A DNA stretch of 62,392 bases, from NCBI GenBank assembly GCA_018609045.1, contig JABAYK010000021.1, positions 1 through 62,392 of the forward strand, given 5' to 3'. The notes below the pieces were generated by a model that was not told the origin of the DNA, did no database searches, and saw only the letters and a list, made by a program, of their open reading frames with translations. The stretch's first letter is position 1; each line of letters opens with the position of its first letter. Shown here in pieces: positions 25,539 through 34,511 of this stretch. The translations under genes and the position numbers were made by a program. Source of the stretch: Flavobacteriales bacterium. Lineage in GTDB: Bacteria; Bacteroidota; Bacteroidia; Flavobacteriales_G; Salibacteraceae.

Positions 25539-27904
25539 AAAAACTAATCCTTGCTTTTTGTTGCACCCTAACTATAATTGGGTGTAAACAAAAAGAAGAA
25601 AATCCTAGTTGGAATATTCCTCAAAATGATGCAATTGTTGGCTTGGGAATTCCTATTCAACTAAACTTTGATTCAACCAAAATTTATTTTTCTGACTTTA
25701 TCATCACTCCAGAAATAATAGATTCGGTAAAATCTCCAAAAGGATTAAAAAAAGTTATCGTTGCTAATGAAAATGCCGTTTGGTTAATTGGATCTCAAAC
25801 AGAACCAATGTCAGTTTTTACATTTTATGCAGGAGAGTATTCTTATGATGTTCCAGTAAAAAAATCAGAAAAACAAAAGGTAGAATTTAAATTCCCTACA
25901 AAAAATACCTACCAATCTGTTCAAATTGGAGGCAGCATGAACGGCTGGGCCCAATCAAAAAACCCATTAACCTTAAATAATGGTGTTTGGGAAACTAGCT
26001 TCATATTAAATCCAGGCGAATATGAATACAAGCTTTCGCTAGATGGTGAAATGGTTTTAGACCCATCAAACAACGATTCAATTGACAACGGCCAAGGAGA
26101 TTACAACTCAGTTTTAAAAGTTGGAGATTACAAAGTTAATCCTCCTAAAATGTATAGTAAAAGCTTTGCTGATGGAATAGTGGTTATTTCTAATTCAGGT
26201 GTTTCTAACATTTTTGCTTATTGGCAAAACCACCTTATTCCGGCCCAAAATATTTCTATCAATAATGCCGAAATAGAAATAAACCTACCTCAAGAAATTA
26301 ACAGTTTCGAAAAAGGTGTTTTAAGAGTATTTGGTTATGGGAAAAACGGAATATCAAATGATTTATACATTCCTTTTTTTAATGGACAAGTTGTGTCAAA
26401 ACCTTCACAATTAACTAGGGAAGAAAAACATAAATTCATCATGTATTTTATGATGATTGATCGATTCAAAGATGGAGACTCAGAAAATAATCACCCTTTA
26501 AACTTACCTGAGGTAAACCCAAAAGCAGATTATTATGGTGGCGATATGGCTGGAATTACCCAAAAAATTGAAGATGGGTATTTTACTGATTTAGGTGTAA
26601 ATACAATTTGGTTATCTCCAATTGTTCAAAATCCATTAGGACCTTACGGGCAGTATCCAAATCCAAAAACTCAATTTTCGGGCTATCATGGGTATTGGCC
26701 AATTTCTTCTAGTAAAGTAGATTTTAGGTTTGGAAACGAATCGGTTTTTAAAGACTTAATTGAGAAGTCACACAATCAAAACATCAATATTTTGGTAGAT
26801 TATGTGGCAAACCACGTTCACCAAGAGCATCCAGTTTACAAACAACATCCAGATTGGGCTACAGATTTATATCTTCCTGATGGAACAGAAAATACCCAGA
26901 AATGGGACGAATACAGGCTCACTACTTGGTTTGATACATTTATGCCATCTTTAGATTTCTCTAAGCCAGAAGTAGTTGATGCCATGACCGATTCTGCCCT
27001 ATTTTGGTTCGAAAACTACCCTATTGATGGATTCAGACACGATGCAACAAAGCATATTCCTGAAGAGTTTTGGAGAGCCCTTACTTTTAAATTAAAAAAG
27101 CGAGTTATTGAACCTCAAGACAGAAACATCTACCAAATTGGCGAAACATATGGCAATGCCGAATTAATTTCTTCTTATGTTTCTTCAGGTCAACTAGATG
27201 CTCAATTTGATTTTAATGTTTACGATGCGGCAATTGCTGTTTTTGCAACTCCCGAAATTCCTGCAACTAGATTAGCCGACAAATTAAAAGAGAGTTTAAA
27301 ATACTATGGAAACCACAACTTGATGGGGTACATAACAGGAAACCAAGATAGAGCAAGGTTTATTTCTTATGCCGATGATGGTTCAGTAAAGTTTAGTGAA
27401 GATGCTAAACTAGCTGGTTGGATAAGAAAAATTGAATTAAAAAACCCCGAAGCTTATAAAAACCTAGCCATGCTTCATACGTTTAACCTAACCATACCGG
27501 GTATACCAGTTATTTATTATGGCGATGAAATTGGCATGGTAGGAGGAAATGATCCTGACAACAGAAGGATGATGGTTTTCGAAAATTTAAGCGAAAATCA
27601 AACCCAACTTAAAGATTATGTTTCAAATCTTTGTAAACTAAGAACCAACAACCTAGCTCTAATTTACGGCGATTTGCAATTTCTTCACGAAAGTGAAAAT
27701 GTTTTGGTTTTTTCTAGAAAATTCTTTGAAGAAGAAGTCATCGTAGTTTTCAATAAATCTTCAGAGAGCCAAACTATAAATCTTTCAAAACCTTCCTTTT
27801 TAAATGGAGGAATTTATGTTAATGCATTTTCTAACGAGCAATTTCAATTTGATACATCGCTAGAACTAGAGCCACTTTCAACTTATGTTTTTACCAAAAA
27901 TTAA
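25535..27904 (+). CDS. GH13 lipoprotein with CBM48-like module
   Basis: 789 residues. Lipobox TIIGCKQK gives Cys17. N-terminal beta domain, CBM48/E-set module at about 115-195 (VQIGGSMNGWAQSKNPL), another beta segment, then the GH13 barrel from about 295 and a C-terminal beta domain. Motifs: DYVANH (422-427), nucleophile Asp503 in GFRHD, acid Glu537 in QIGETYG. The last conserved motif reads GNQD (602-605): Gln604 replaces the usual His before the conserved Asp. It likely acts on maltodextrin at the outer membrane or in the periplasm, in a SusG/neopullulanase-like role. Overlaps GH65 by 4 bases; the next GH13 gene starts 4 bases later. Confidence 0.88.
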   Translation: MKKLILAFCCTLTIIGCKQKEENPSWNIPQNDAIVGLGIPIQLNFDSTKIYFSDFIITPEIIDSVKSPKGLKKVIVANENAVWLIGSQTEPMSVFTFYAGEYSYDVPVKKSEKQKVEFKFPTKNTYQSVQIGGSMNGWAQSKNPLTLNNGVWETSFILNPGEYEYKLSLDGEMVLDPSNNDSIDNGQGDYNSVLKVGDYKVNPPKMYSKSFADGIVVISNSGVSNIFAYWQNHLIPAQNISINNAEIEINLPQEINSFEKGVLRVFGYGKNGISNDLYIPFFNGQVVSKPSQLTREEKHKFIMYFMMIDRFKDGDSENNHPLNLPEVNPKADYYGGDMAGITQKIEDGYFTDLGVNTIWLSPIVQNPLGPYGQYPNPKTQFSGYHGYWPISSSKVDFRFGNESVFKDLIEKSHNQNINILVDYVANHVHQEHPVYKQHPDWATDLYLPDGTENTQKWDEYRLTTWFDTFMPSLDFSKPEVVDAMTDSALFWFENYPIDGFRHDATKHIPEEFWRALTFKLKKRVIEPQDRNIYQIGETYGNAELISSYVSSGQLDAQFDFNVYDAAIAVFATPEIPATRLADKLKESLKYYGNHNLMGYITGNQDRARFISYADDGSVKFSEDAKLAGWIRKIELKNPEAYKNLAMLHTFNLTIPGIPVIYYGDEIGMVGGNDPDNRRMMVFENLSENQTQLKDYVSNLCKLRTNNLALIYGDLQFLHESENVLVFSRKFFEEEVIVVFNKSSESQTINLSKPSFLNGGIYVNAFSNEQFQFDTSLELEPLSTYVFTKN

Positions 27905-27908
27905 GATC

Positions 27909-29279
27909 ATGAAAAACTTATTTTTCGCACTAATTATTGCAAGTTTTTTTGGATGCAGCCCTGCACAAAAAGAATCAGAAAAAACAGAAACCAAAGAAGA
28001 AAAAACACCTGAAACTGTTGCACAATGGAGTAAAAATGCAACCATTTATGAAGTTAACATAAGGCAACACACCCTCGAGGGAACTTTCAAGGCATTTGAA
28101 AAAGATATTCCAAGAATTAAAGAAATGGGAATTGAAATACTTTGGTTAATGCCAATTTCTCCAATCGGAAAAGAAAACAGAAAAGGCCCTATGGGAAGCT
28201 ACTATTCTATTACAGATTACACAGCAGTAAATCCTGAATTTGGAACTTTAGAAGATTTTAAAAGCTTGGTAAAAACTGCCCACGAAAATAACATGAAGGT
28301 AATTTTAGATTGGGTGGCAAACCATACTGCATGGGATAGCCCTTGGATGCAAAATAAAGATTGGTACACTCTAGATTCATTAGGAAACCCTGGCCCGCCA
28401 GAAGGTACAGATTGGAGCGATGTTGTAGACCTAAATTATGACAACCAAGAAATGAAAACTGCCATGAAAGATGCCATGAAATATTGGTTAACCGAAGCAG
28501 ATATTGACGGCTTTAGATGCGATGTGGCTAGTTGGGTTCCTACAGAATTTTGGAATGATGCTAGAGCTGAATTAGACCAAGTAAAACCTGTTTTTATGTT
28601 GGCTGAAGCCGAAATGCCTGAGCTTCACAAAAAAGCTTTTCACATGAGCTATGCTTGGGAGTTTTTACACATTATGAATAGTATTGCCAAAGGCGAAATG
28701 AATTTAGACGCCATTGATAATTATATGGCCAAAGAAGATACCAACCATGCTCCAAACGATTACAGAATGTATTTTGTAACCAACCATGATGAAAACTCAT
28801 GGAACGGAACAGTTTACGAAAGGTTTGGGGAAGCTTACCCAGCATTTGCAACGCTAGCTTTTACCATTGATGGAATGCCATTAGTTTACAGCGGCCAAGA
28901 AGCAGGCTTGAATAAAGCGCTTAGATTTTTTGACAAAGACACCATTAATTGGGAAGGTTATAAACTTCAAGATTTCTACACCAAACTCCTAAGATTAAAT
29001 CAAGAAAACCCTGCACTTTTTAATGGCGAGGCTGGAGGAGAGTTTAAAAGAATTAAAACTTCTAATGACGAAACTGTTTACGCTTACACAAGAACTAAAG
29101 GCGAAAACCAAGTTGTTGTTGTTGTGAACTTAACTGGAGACCAACCAATTAATATCACTCTAGAAGGTGAAGGGTTTAACGGAGAATTTACCGACCTATT
29201 TTCTAACCAAAAGTATAACCTAAAAGCAGGTACTTCTTTGGCTTTAACTCCATACGATTACAAGGTATTTTACAAATAA
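27909..29279 (+). CDS. Small GH13 alpha-amylase-family lipoprotein
   Basis: 456 residues from the ATG at 27909. An upstream in-frame ATG at 27885 overlaps the preceding gene and precedes the signal peptide, so it is less likely. Lipobox SFFGC gives Cys16, followed by a long Glu/Lys/Thr-rich linker. GH13 motifs are complete: DWVANH (134-139), nucleophile Asp205 in GFRCD, acid Glu233 in LAEAE, His293-Asp294 in TNHDE. It is short for a GH13 enzyme, with a compact B domain. Likely outer-membrane-anchored or periplasmic, making maltose or short maltodextrins. Lies 2 bases before pgi. Confidence 0.88.
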   Translation: MKNLFFALIIASFFGCSPAQKESEKTETKEEKTPETVAQWSKNATIYEVNIRQHTLEGTFKAFEKDIPRIKEMGIEILWLMPISPIGKENRKGPMGSYYSITDYTAVNPEFGTLEDFKSLVKTAHENNMKVILDWVANHTAWDSPWMQNKDWYTLDSLGNPGPPEGTDWSDVVDLNYDNQEMKTAMKDAMKYWLTEADIDGFRCDVASWVPTEFWNDARAELDQVKPVFMLAEAEMPELHKKAFHMSYAWEFLHIMNSIAKGEMNLDAIDNYMAKEDTNHAPNDYRMYFVTNHDENSWNGTVYERFGEAYPAFATLAFTIDGMPLVYSGQEAGLNKALRFFDKDTINWEGYKLQDFYTKLLRLNQENPALFNGEAGGEFKRIKTSNDETVYAYTRTKGENQVVVVVNLTGDQPINITLEGEGFNGEFTDLFSNQKYNLKAGTSLALTPYDYKVFYK

Positions 29280-29281
29280 TA

Positions 29282-30931
29282 ATGATGTACAAAAGTATTT
29301 TCGAAACTGAAGCTTTCAATAAGCTTACCCAACATTTTAACGAAACAAAAGGCCTCCATTTAAGGGGCCTTTTTCAAAATAATGCTAACAGAGGAAAAGA
29401 GTTGTCAATTTTACTTGGCGATATGTTTTTTGATTATTCGAAAAATAGAATAACCAACGAAACCCTTTCTCTTTTTGAAGACTCTGCCAATGAAATAAAT
29501 CTACAACAACAAATTGAAGATTTATTTACAGGTAAAAAGATCAACCAAACTGAAAATCGAGCGGTATTACATACTGCTTTACGCGATTTTACTTCAAACT
29601 CAATTGAAGTTGAAGGTAAAAATATTTTAGTTGATGTAAAAAAAGAGCTTTCTAAAATGAAAGCTTTTTGCCAAAAAGTACATTCTGGCGAATGGAAAGG
29701 TTTTACTGGCAAAAGCATAAAGTCTATTGTAAACATTGGTATTGGTGGCTCAGATTTAGGCCCGTTAATGGTTACCGAAGCTCTAAAAAGTTATAAAGTA
29801 GAAGGCATTGAATCTTACTTTGTTAGCAATGTTGATGGAAGCCATTTGTACCAAACACTAAAAAAAATAAACCCCGAAGAAACGCTATTTATTGTAGCTT
29901 CCAAAACATTTACTACCCAAGAAACCATGACCAATGCCCAATCTGCAAAAGATTGGCTAATTGAAAACTTGGGCAACAAACAAGCAGTAGCCAAACATTT
30001 TGTGGCACTTTCTACCAATACAGAAAGTGTTACTAACTTCGGAATTGATGCAGACAACATGTTTGTATTTTGGAATTGGGTTGGCGGCAGGTATTCTCTT
30101 TGGAGTTCAATCGGTTTATCAATAGCTCTGAATATTGGCTATGATAACTTTGAGCAATTGCTGAAAGGAGCACATGAGGCAGACAATCATTTCAGAAACG
30201 CTCCATTAAGCGAGAATATTCCATTTATCATGGCTTCTTTAGGAGTTTGGTACAATAACTTTTATGGTGCAGCCAGCCATGCCGTTTTACCATACGATCA
30301 ATACATGCACAGGTTTGCAGCTTATTTGCAGCAAGGCGACATGGAAAGTAATGGCAAATCGATTGATAGAAATGGAAACAAAACCGAATACCAAACTGGC
30401 CCTATTATTTGGGGAGAACCCGGAACCAATGGTCAACATGCTTTTTACCAATTAATTCACCAAGGAACCAAATTAATTCCTTGCGATTTTATTGCTTTTG
30501 CCAATTCCAACAACCCTGTTTCAGATCACCATCCAAAACTTTTATCAAACTATTTTGCCCAACCCGAAGCTTTAATGAATGGCAAAACAAAAAGTGAGGT
30601 AATTTCAGAATTGAAAGAAGCAAGCAAAACTGAAGATGAAATTGAATTTTTGGCCCCTTTTAAAGTTTTTGAAGGAAACATTCCTACCAATTCATTTTTA
30701 ATAAAAAAGCTAACTCCATTTAATTTAGGCTTACTAACTGCTTTTTACGAGCATAAAATCTTTGTGCAAGGTGCTATGTGGAATGTTTTTAGTTACGACC
30801 AATGGGGAGTTGAGTTAGGGAAAATACTAGCTAAGAAAATTTTACCTGAACTTTCAAGCACCTCAAAAATCAGCAATCATGATTCATCAACAAACCAGTT
30901 GATAAATCAATTTCTTGAAATGAAAGATTAA
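29282..30931 (+). CDS. pgi: Glucose-6-phosphate isomerase
   Basis: 549 residues, the usual length. Family signatures are [15 protein letters not shown] (about 158-172), [20 protein letters not shown] (about 267-286) and the C-terminal [18 protein letters not shown]. It interconverts glucose 6-phosphate and fructose 6-phosphate, joining PgmB output to PfkA. It is last in the eight-gene operon opened by pfkA, so the operon spans maltose to fructose 1,6-bisphosphate. A tandem ATG ATG at 29282/29285 leaves the start uncertain by one residue. No terminator hairpin follows; the next promoter, with operator E, begins within 30 bases. Confidence 0.96.
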   Translation: MMYKSIFETEAFNKLTQHFNETKGLHLRGLFQNNANRGKELSILLGDMFFDYSKNRITNETLSLFEDSANEINLQQQIEDLFTGKKINQTENRAVLHTALRDFTSNSIEVEGKNILVDVKKELSKMKAFCQKVHSGEWKGFTGKSIKSIVNIGIGGSDLGPLMVTEALKSYKVEGIESYFVSNVDGSHLYQTLKKINPEETLFIVASKTFTTQETMTNAQSAKDWLIENLGNKQAVAKHFVALSTNTESVTNFGIDADNMFVFWNWVGGRYSLWSSIGLSIALNIGYDNFEQLLKGAHEADNHFRNAPLSENIPFIMASLGVWYNNFYGAASHAVLPYDQYMHRFAAYLQQGDMESNGKSIDRNGNKTEYQTGPIIWGEPGTNGQHAFYQLIHQGTKLIPCDFIAFANSNNPVSDHHPKLLSNYFAQPEALMNGKTKSEVISELKEASKTEDEIEFLAPFKVFEGNIPTNSFLIKKLTPFNLGLLTAFYEHKIFVQGAMWNVFSYDQWGVELGKILAKKILPELSSTSKISNHDSSTNQLINQFLEMKD

Positions 30932-30957
30932 TAAGAATCAACAATATTTATGCATTA

Positions 30958-30974
30958 AGTGTAAAAATGACACT
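30958..30974. promoter_or_regulatory. Predicted operator E (AGTGT-N7-ACACT)
   Basis: AGTGT AAAAATG ACACT, 46 bases before the MFS transporter ATG and overlapping the expected -33 region of its promoter (-7 at 30992). Confidence 0.82.
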
Positions 30975-30991
30975 TTAATTAAAATTTCTAT

Positions 30992-30999
30992 TAATTTTA
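30992..30999 (+). promoter_or_regulatory. -7 promoter element of the MFS transporter gene
   Basis: TAATTTTA has one mismatch to TAnnTTTG and begins 17 bases after operator E, almost the same spacing as at the secreted GH13 promoter (16 bases). Confidence 0.45.
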
Positions 31000-31020
31000 G
31001 CCCTTCTAGACGCAATTTTA

Positions 31021-32490
31021 ATGGAAAGTCAAACAAACATCAACTCAGAAAACCAGGCCAACAAAGCCGAAAAGCCAACCCTTGGTATGGGTTCAATTAT
31101 TAACCTCAGCATGGGGTTTTTAGGGATTCAAATGGGCTTTGGATTACAAAATGGTAATGCAAGTAGAATACTAGCCAATTACGGTGCAGATGTTCATGAG
31201 CTTTCTTGGTTTTGGATTGTAGCGCCACTAACCGGCCTTATTGTTCAACCCATAATTGGGCACATGGGTGATAATACATGGGGGAAATTGGGTAGAAGAA
31301 AACCCTACTTTTTGGTTGGGGCAATCTTAGCATCTTTAGGTTTAATTTTTCTCCCCAACTCTAACATTATTGCAGGCGAAGGACTTACAGCTAGTGAGTT
31401 TATGGGTATTTCTGCCATACTTTGGATTGGAATAGCTTTTTTGGCTTTAATGGATGCTTCTTTTAATATTTCTATGGAGCCATTTAGGGCTTTGGTTGGA
31501 GATTTACTGCCCAAAAAACAAGGCACAATTGGCTTTAGTGTTCAAACTATTTTAATCAGTCTTGGTGCTATTTTGGGCTCTTTTATGCCTTGGGTATTAA
31601 CCAATTGGTTTGGTCTTTCAAATGAAGCTCCTGCAGGCTTTATTGCACCCAATGTAGTTTGGTCTTTTTATGCAGGTGCCTTTATTTTAATGGGTACTAT
31701 TCTTTATACGATTTTTACTGTAAAGGAATACCCACCCGAAGATTTTGCAAGATTTAATGGGGAATCGGTAAAAAAGGAAAAAAGCAAAATGAGCGATATT
31801 TTTATTGATGCCAAAAACATGCCTTTGCGTATGAAAAGATTAGGCTTAGTTCAATTTTTTTCGTGGTTTGCATTATTTACGATGTGGGTTTATACTACCT
31901 CAGCTTTGGCAACACATCATTATGGCTTAACTCCTGATGATACTCACTCTGTTGCATTTAACAATGCAGGAGACCAAGCGGGGTTTTTATTTGGTTGGTA
32001 CAATTTTTTTGCCCTCATTTTTGCTTTCCTTTTATCTCCATTAGCAAAATTAACTAGTAGAAAGTTTGTTCACATGCTTGCTTTGGTTGCAGGTGGTTTA
32101 GGACTATTATCTATCTATTTTATCAAAGACCCAAACCTTTTAATTATTAGCATGGTGGGGGTTGGTTTTGCTTGGGCAAGTATTCTATCAATGCCTTATG
32201 CTTTGCTTATTGATTCATTGCCTGCTCATAAAATGGGTGTTTACATGGGTATTTTTAATTTCTTTATCGTAATACCACAAATAATTAACTCTCTTTTCGG
32301 AGGACCAATTGTGAGTGCATTTTTTAACAATTATGCCATTTACTATTTAGTTTTTGGAGGTGTACTTTTCATTCTTGCAGGATTACTTACACTAAGAATT
32401 CAAGAACCACTTTTCGGAGAATATGAATTATTAGAAATGAACCGAAGAGACCTTTTGGTAAAAGAGGCAAGAAGAAGAAAAGAAGGATAA
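31021..32490 (+). CDS. MFS maltose/maltodextrin transporter (SLC45/GPH-like)
   Basis: 489 residues with about 12 hydrophobic segments. The loop DNTWGKLGRRKPYFLVGA (about 83-100) is the MFS signature in the form seen in SLC45-like and GPH-type sugar/cation symporters. The middle loop is charged (residues about 235-265). It likely imports maltose or short maltodextrin with protons or sodium across the inner membrane, feeding the cytoplasmic GH65. No ABC maltose importer is in the window. It has its own promoter with operator E and converges with the SusA-like gene (10-base gap). Confidence 0.87.
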   Translation: MESQTNINSENQANKAEKPTLGMGSIINLSMGFLGIQMGFGLQNGNASRILANYGADVHELSWFWIVAPLTGLIVQPIIGHMGDNTWGKLGRRKPYFLVGAILASLGLIFLPNSNIIAGEGLTASEFMGISAILWIGIAFLALMDASFNISMEPFRALVGDLLPKKQGTIGFSVQTILISLGAILGSFMPWVLTNWFGLSNEAPAGFIAPNVVWSFYAGAFILMGTILYTIFTVKEYPPEDFARFNGESVKKEKSKMSDIFIDAKNMPLRMKRLGLVQFFSWFALFTMWVYTTSALATHHYGLTPDDTHSVAFNNAGDQAGFLFGWYNFFALIFAFLLSPLAKLTSRKFVHMLALVAGGLGLLSIYFIKDPNLLIISMVGVGFAWASILSMPYALLIDSLPAHKMGVYMGIFNFFIVIPQIINSLFGGPIVSAFFNNYAIYYLVFGGVLFILAGLLTLRIQEPLFGEYELLEMNRRDLLVKEARRRKEG

Positions 32491-32500
32491 ATTCTAAAGC

Positions 32501-34375
32501 TTATTTCTTTAGTTCAATAATTTTTATGGTTTTGGGAGTTATTGATATTTCTCCTCTAATTTTTTCACCTTTTCCTGTTATTATATCTTCACCATTGATA
32601 AATCCTTTTGTCATTTCCTCGAATTTATCAGCATTTAAAAATTTCTTTTTGTTAGAAGTATTGATCATTACCATTACGGTTCCTTCTTTTCTGTATCTAA
32701 AAAAGGTGTAAACACCATTTTCTGGAATAAACTGCATTAACTCACCTTCCTGTAATACAACAGAATTTTTACGGTAATTTGCTAATAGTTTAACATAGTT
32801 ATAAGCCGAATTCTCCATTTCGGTTCTTTGCTCCTCGTCAAACTTGTTAACTTTATCTTCTGGCCAACCACCAGGAAAATCTTGCCTAACCAAACCATCA
32901 GGATTGGAAAATCCATCCATCAAAATTTCTGTACCATAATACAACTGTGGAATGCCTCTAAGTGTCATTAACAAACCAATTCCCATCTTATATTTTTCAA
33001 AATCATTTCCAACCTGGCTGTAAAACCTACTTAAATCGTGGTTATCTAAAAAGGTAACATGTTTTTTGGGATTTTTGTACAAATAATCTTGTGCCAAACA
33101 ATAGTAAATTTCAGATACACCTTCGTTCCATCCTGGTTCTTTATTAAGTGCATTTAAAATGGCATAATACATCTGAAAATCCGTAACGTTTGGAAGCTCT
33201 GCTTCTTCAGGCACCTCAATTGGATCCAAAGAGTTTTGTTCCTTATCAAATTTAAATATGTTCTGTGCGAAAAAACTTTGAACACCTTCACCATGAACCC
33301 AAGTTTCACCAAACATCAAAAGTTTTGGGTATTCTTTTCTAATTGCCCTAACCCATTCATTCATAAAATCTTGGTCAGGATAAGCGTAAGTATCAATTCT
33401 TAATCCGTCAAGGTTGGCGTATTCTAACCACCAAATTGTGTTTTGAATAAAAAACGTTCTAATATACTCGGTAGAAAAATCTAAATCTGGCATGTGGGTA
33501 TCAAACCATCCATTTCTAAACTTGTCTTTATCATACTTTGAGGCATAAGGATCGAAAAGTGTTGTTGCTCTATAAGTGGTTCTTCCAAAAGTATCGAGGT
33601 TATGAACCCATTGTTTATAAGGCATGTCTTTAATAAACCAATGCTCGTTTCCGGTATGGTTGTAAACTACATCTTGAATTACCTTTATGTCATTTTGGTG
33701 GCAACTATCTACAAAGTTTTTGAAAAGCTCATTTGTTCCAAACCTTGGGTCAACTTTATAATGGTTTGTTATTGCATAACCGTGATAAGATGCTTTGGGT
33801 TGGTTATTCTCTAAAATTGGATTTAACCATAAGGCGGTAACGCCTAAATCATTAAAATAATCTAGATGATTTTGAATCCCTTTTAAATCACCTCCATGCC
33901 TAAAATACATGCTATCCCTATTAAGAGTAGCCTCATTCATACCTTCAACAACATCATTGGTTGGGTCTCCATTCGAAAATCGATCAGGCATAATAAGATA
34001 AATTAAATCTTGGGTAGTAACTCCGTATCTTTTAGAGCTACCTTTCCTTCTTTCTAAAAAATCATAATACATCACAAACCTATCGTTGTTGTTAAAAAAT
34101 GTAATTTTTAACTTTTCAGCCTCCACTAGGTTTGTTAAATCAAAATCAACAAGTAAATAATTTGGGTTTGGTAAAGCTGTTGTGCCATTTAACTTGATAC
34201 TAGCCGATTGAATATTGATTTTGTATTGGCTAATGTTTGGGCCGTAAAACATCACTTGAACTGATTCATTTTTCATTCCAGCCCACCAATTGGGTGGATA
34301 TACATCTACGTTTATTCCGTAGGTAAAAAATGAAACTATTGTTAAAATAAAACCTAAAATTTCCTTCTTAATCAT
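32501..34375 (-). CDS. Periplasmic GH13 neopullulanase/cyclomaltodextrinase-like enzyme (SusA-like)
   Basis: 624 residues with a signal peptide (MIKKEILGFILTIVSFFTYG) and no lipobox, so periplasmic. N-terminal cyclomaltodextrinase-N-type beta domain (about 22-110, NVDVYPPNWWAGMKNESVQV), GH13 barrel from about 120, C-terminal beta domain. Motifs: DVVYNH (235-240), nucleophile Asp328 in GLRID, acid Glu357 in FGETW, His446-Asp447 in LDNHD. This layout is that of Bacteroides SusA. It would trim imported maltodextrins before inner-membrane uptake. It diverges from the four-repeat CBM gene; the shared gap holds the degenerate operator F. Confidence 0.91.
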   Translation of the reverse strand: MIKKEILGFILTIVSFFTYGINVDVYPPNWWAGMKNESVQVMFYGPNISQYKINIQSASIKLNGTTALPNPNYLLVDFDLTNLVEAEKLKITFFNNNDRFVMYYDFLERRKGSSKRYGVTTQDLIYLIMPDRFSNGDPTNDVVEGMNEATLNRDSMYFRHGGDLKGIQNHLDYFNDLGVTALWLNPILENNQPKASYHGYAITNHYKVDPRFGTNELFKNFVDSCHQNDIKVIQDVVYNHTGNEHWFIKDMPYKQWVHNLDTFGRTTYRATTLFDPYASKYDKDKFRNGWFDTHMPDLDFSTEYIRTFFIQNTIWWLEYANLDGLRIDTYAYPDQDFMNEWVRAIRKEYPKLLMFGETWVHGEGVQSFFAQNIFKFDKEQNSLDPIEVPEEAELPNVTDFQMYYAILNALNKEPGWNEGVSEIYYCLAQDYLYKNPKKHVTFLDNHDLSRFYSQVGNDFEKYKMGIGLLMTLRGIPQLYYGTEILMDGFSNPDGLVRQDFPGGWPEDKVNKFDEEQRTEMENSAYNYVKLLANYRKNSVVLQEGELMQFIPENGVYTFFRYRKEGTVMVMINTSNKKKFLNADKFEEMTKGFINGEDIITGKGEKIRGEISITPKTIKIIELKK

Positions 34376-34430
34376 TTGATAAAATTAATGCCATTTTCAC
34401 AAAAAAGTATAATATGATAAATGTTTTTTT

Positions 34431-34458
34431 TTTGTGAATAAAAATATTCATACTTTTG
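34431..34458 (+). promoter_or_regulatory. Promoter of the four-repeat CBM gene
   Basis: TACTTTTG at 34451-34458 matches TAnnTTTG; TTTG at 34431-34434 lies 16 bases upstream, slightly short of the usual spacing. Transcription would start near 34465, inside operator F. Confidence 0.55.
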
Positions 34459-34460
34459 AA

Positions 34461-34477
34461 AGTGTAAAAAACACAAT
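34461..34477. promoter_or_regulatory. Predicted operator F, degenerate copy
   Basis: AGTGT AAAAAAC ACAAT: the left half-site is perfect and the right one has a single mismatch. It lies just after the -7 element and over the likely transcription start of the CBM gene, and about 85 bases from the start of the divergent SusA-like gene. Confidence 0.6.
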
Positions 34478-34511
34478 TAATGCATTATTACTAACATTTA
34501 AACAAAAAACT

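Noticed and set aside
32491..32515. CTAAAG/CTTTAG hairpin between the MFS and SusA-like genes as a bidirectional terminator
   Set aside because: Six A/T-rich pairs, overlapping the coding end of the SusA-like gene, with no clear T-run; too weak to call.
34434..34511. N-terminal extension of the four-repeat CBM protein
   Set aside because: The region contains the -7 box and degenerate operator; the signal peptide begins at the ATG at 34512.
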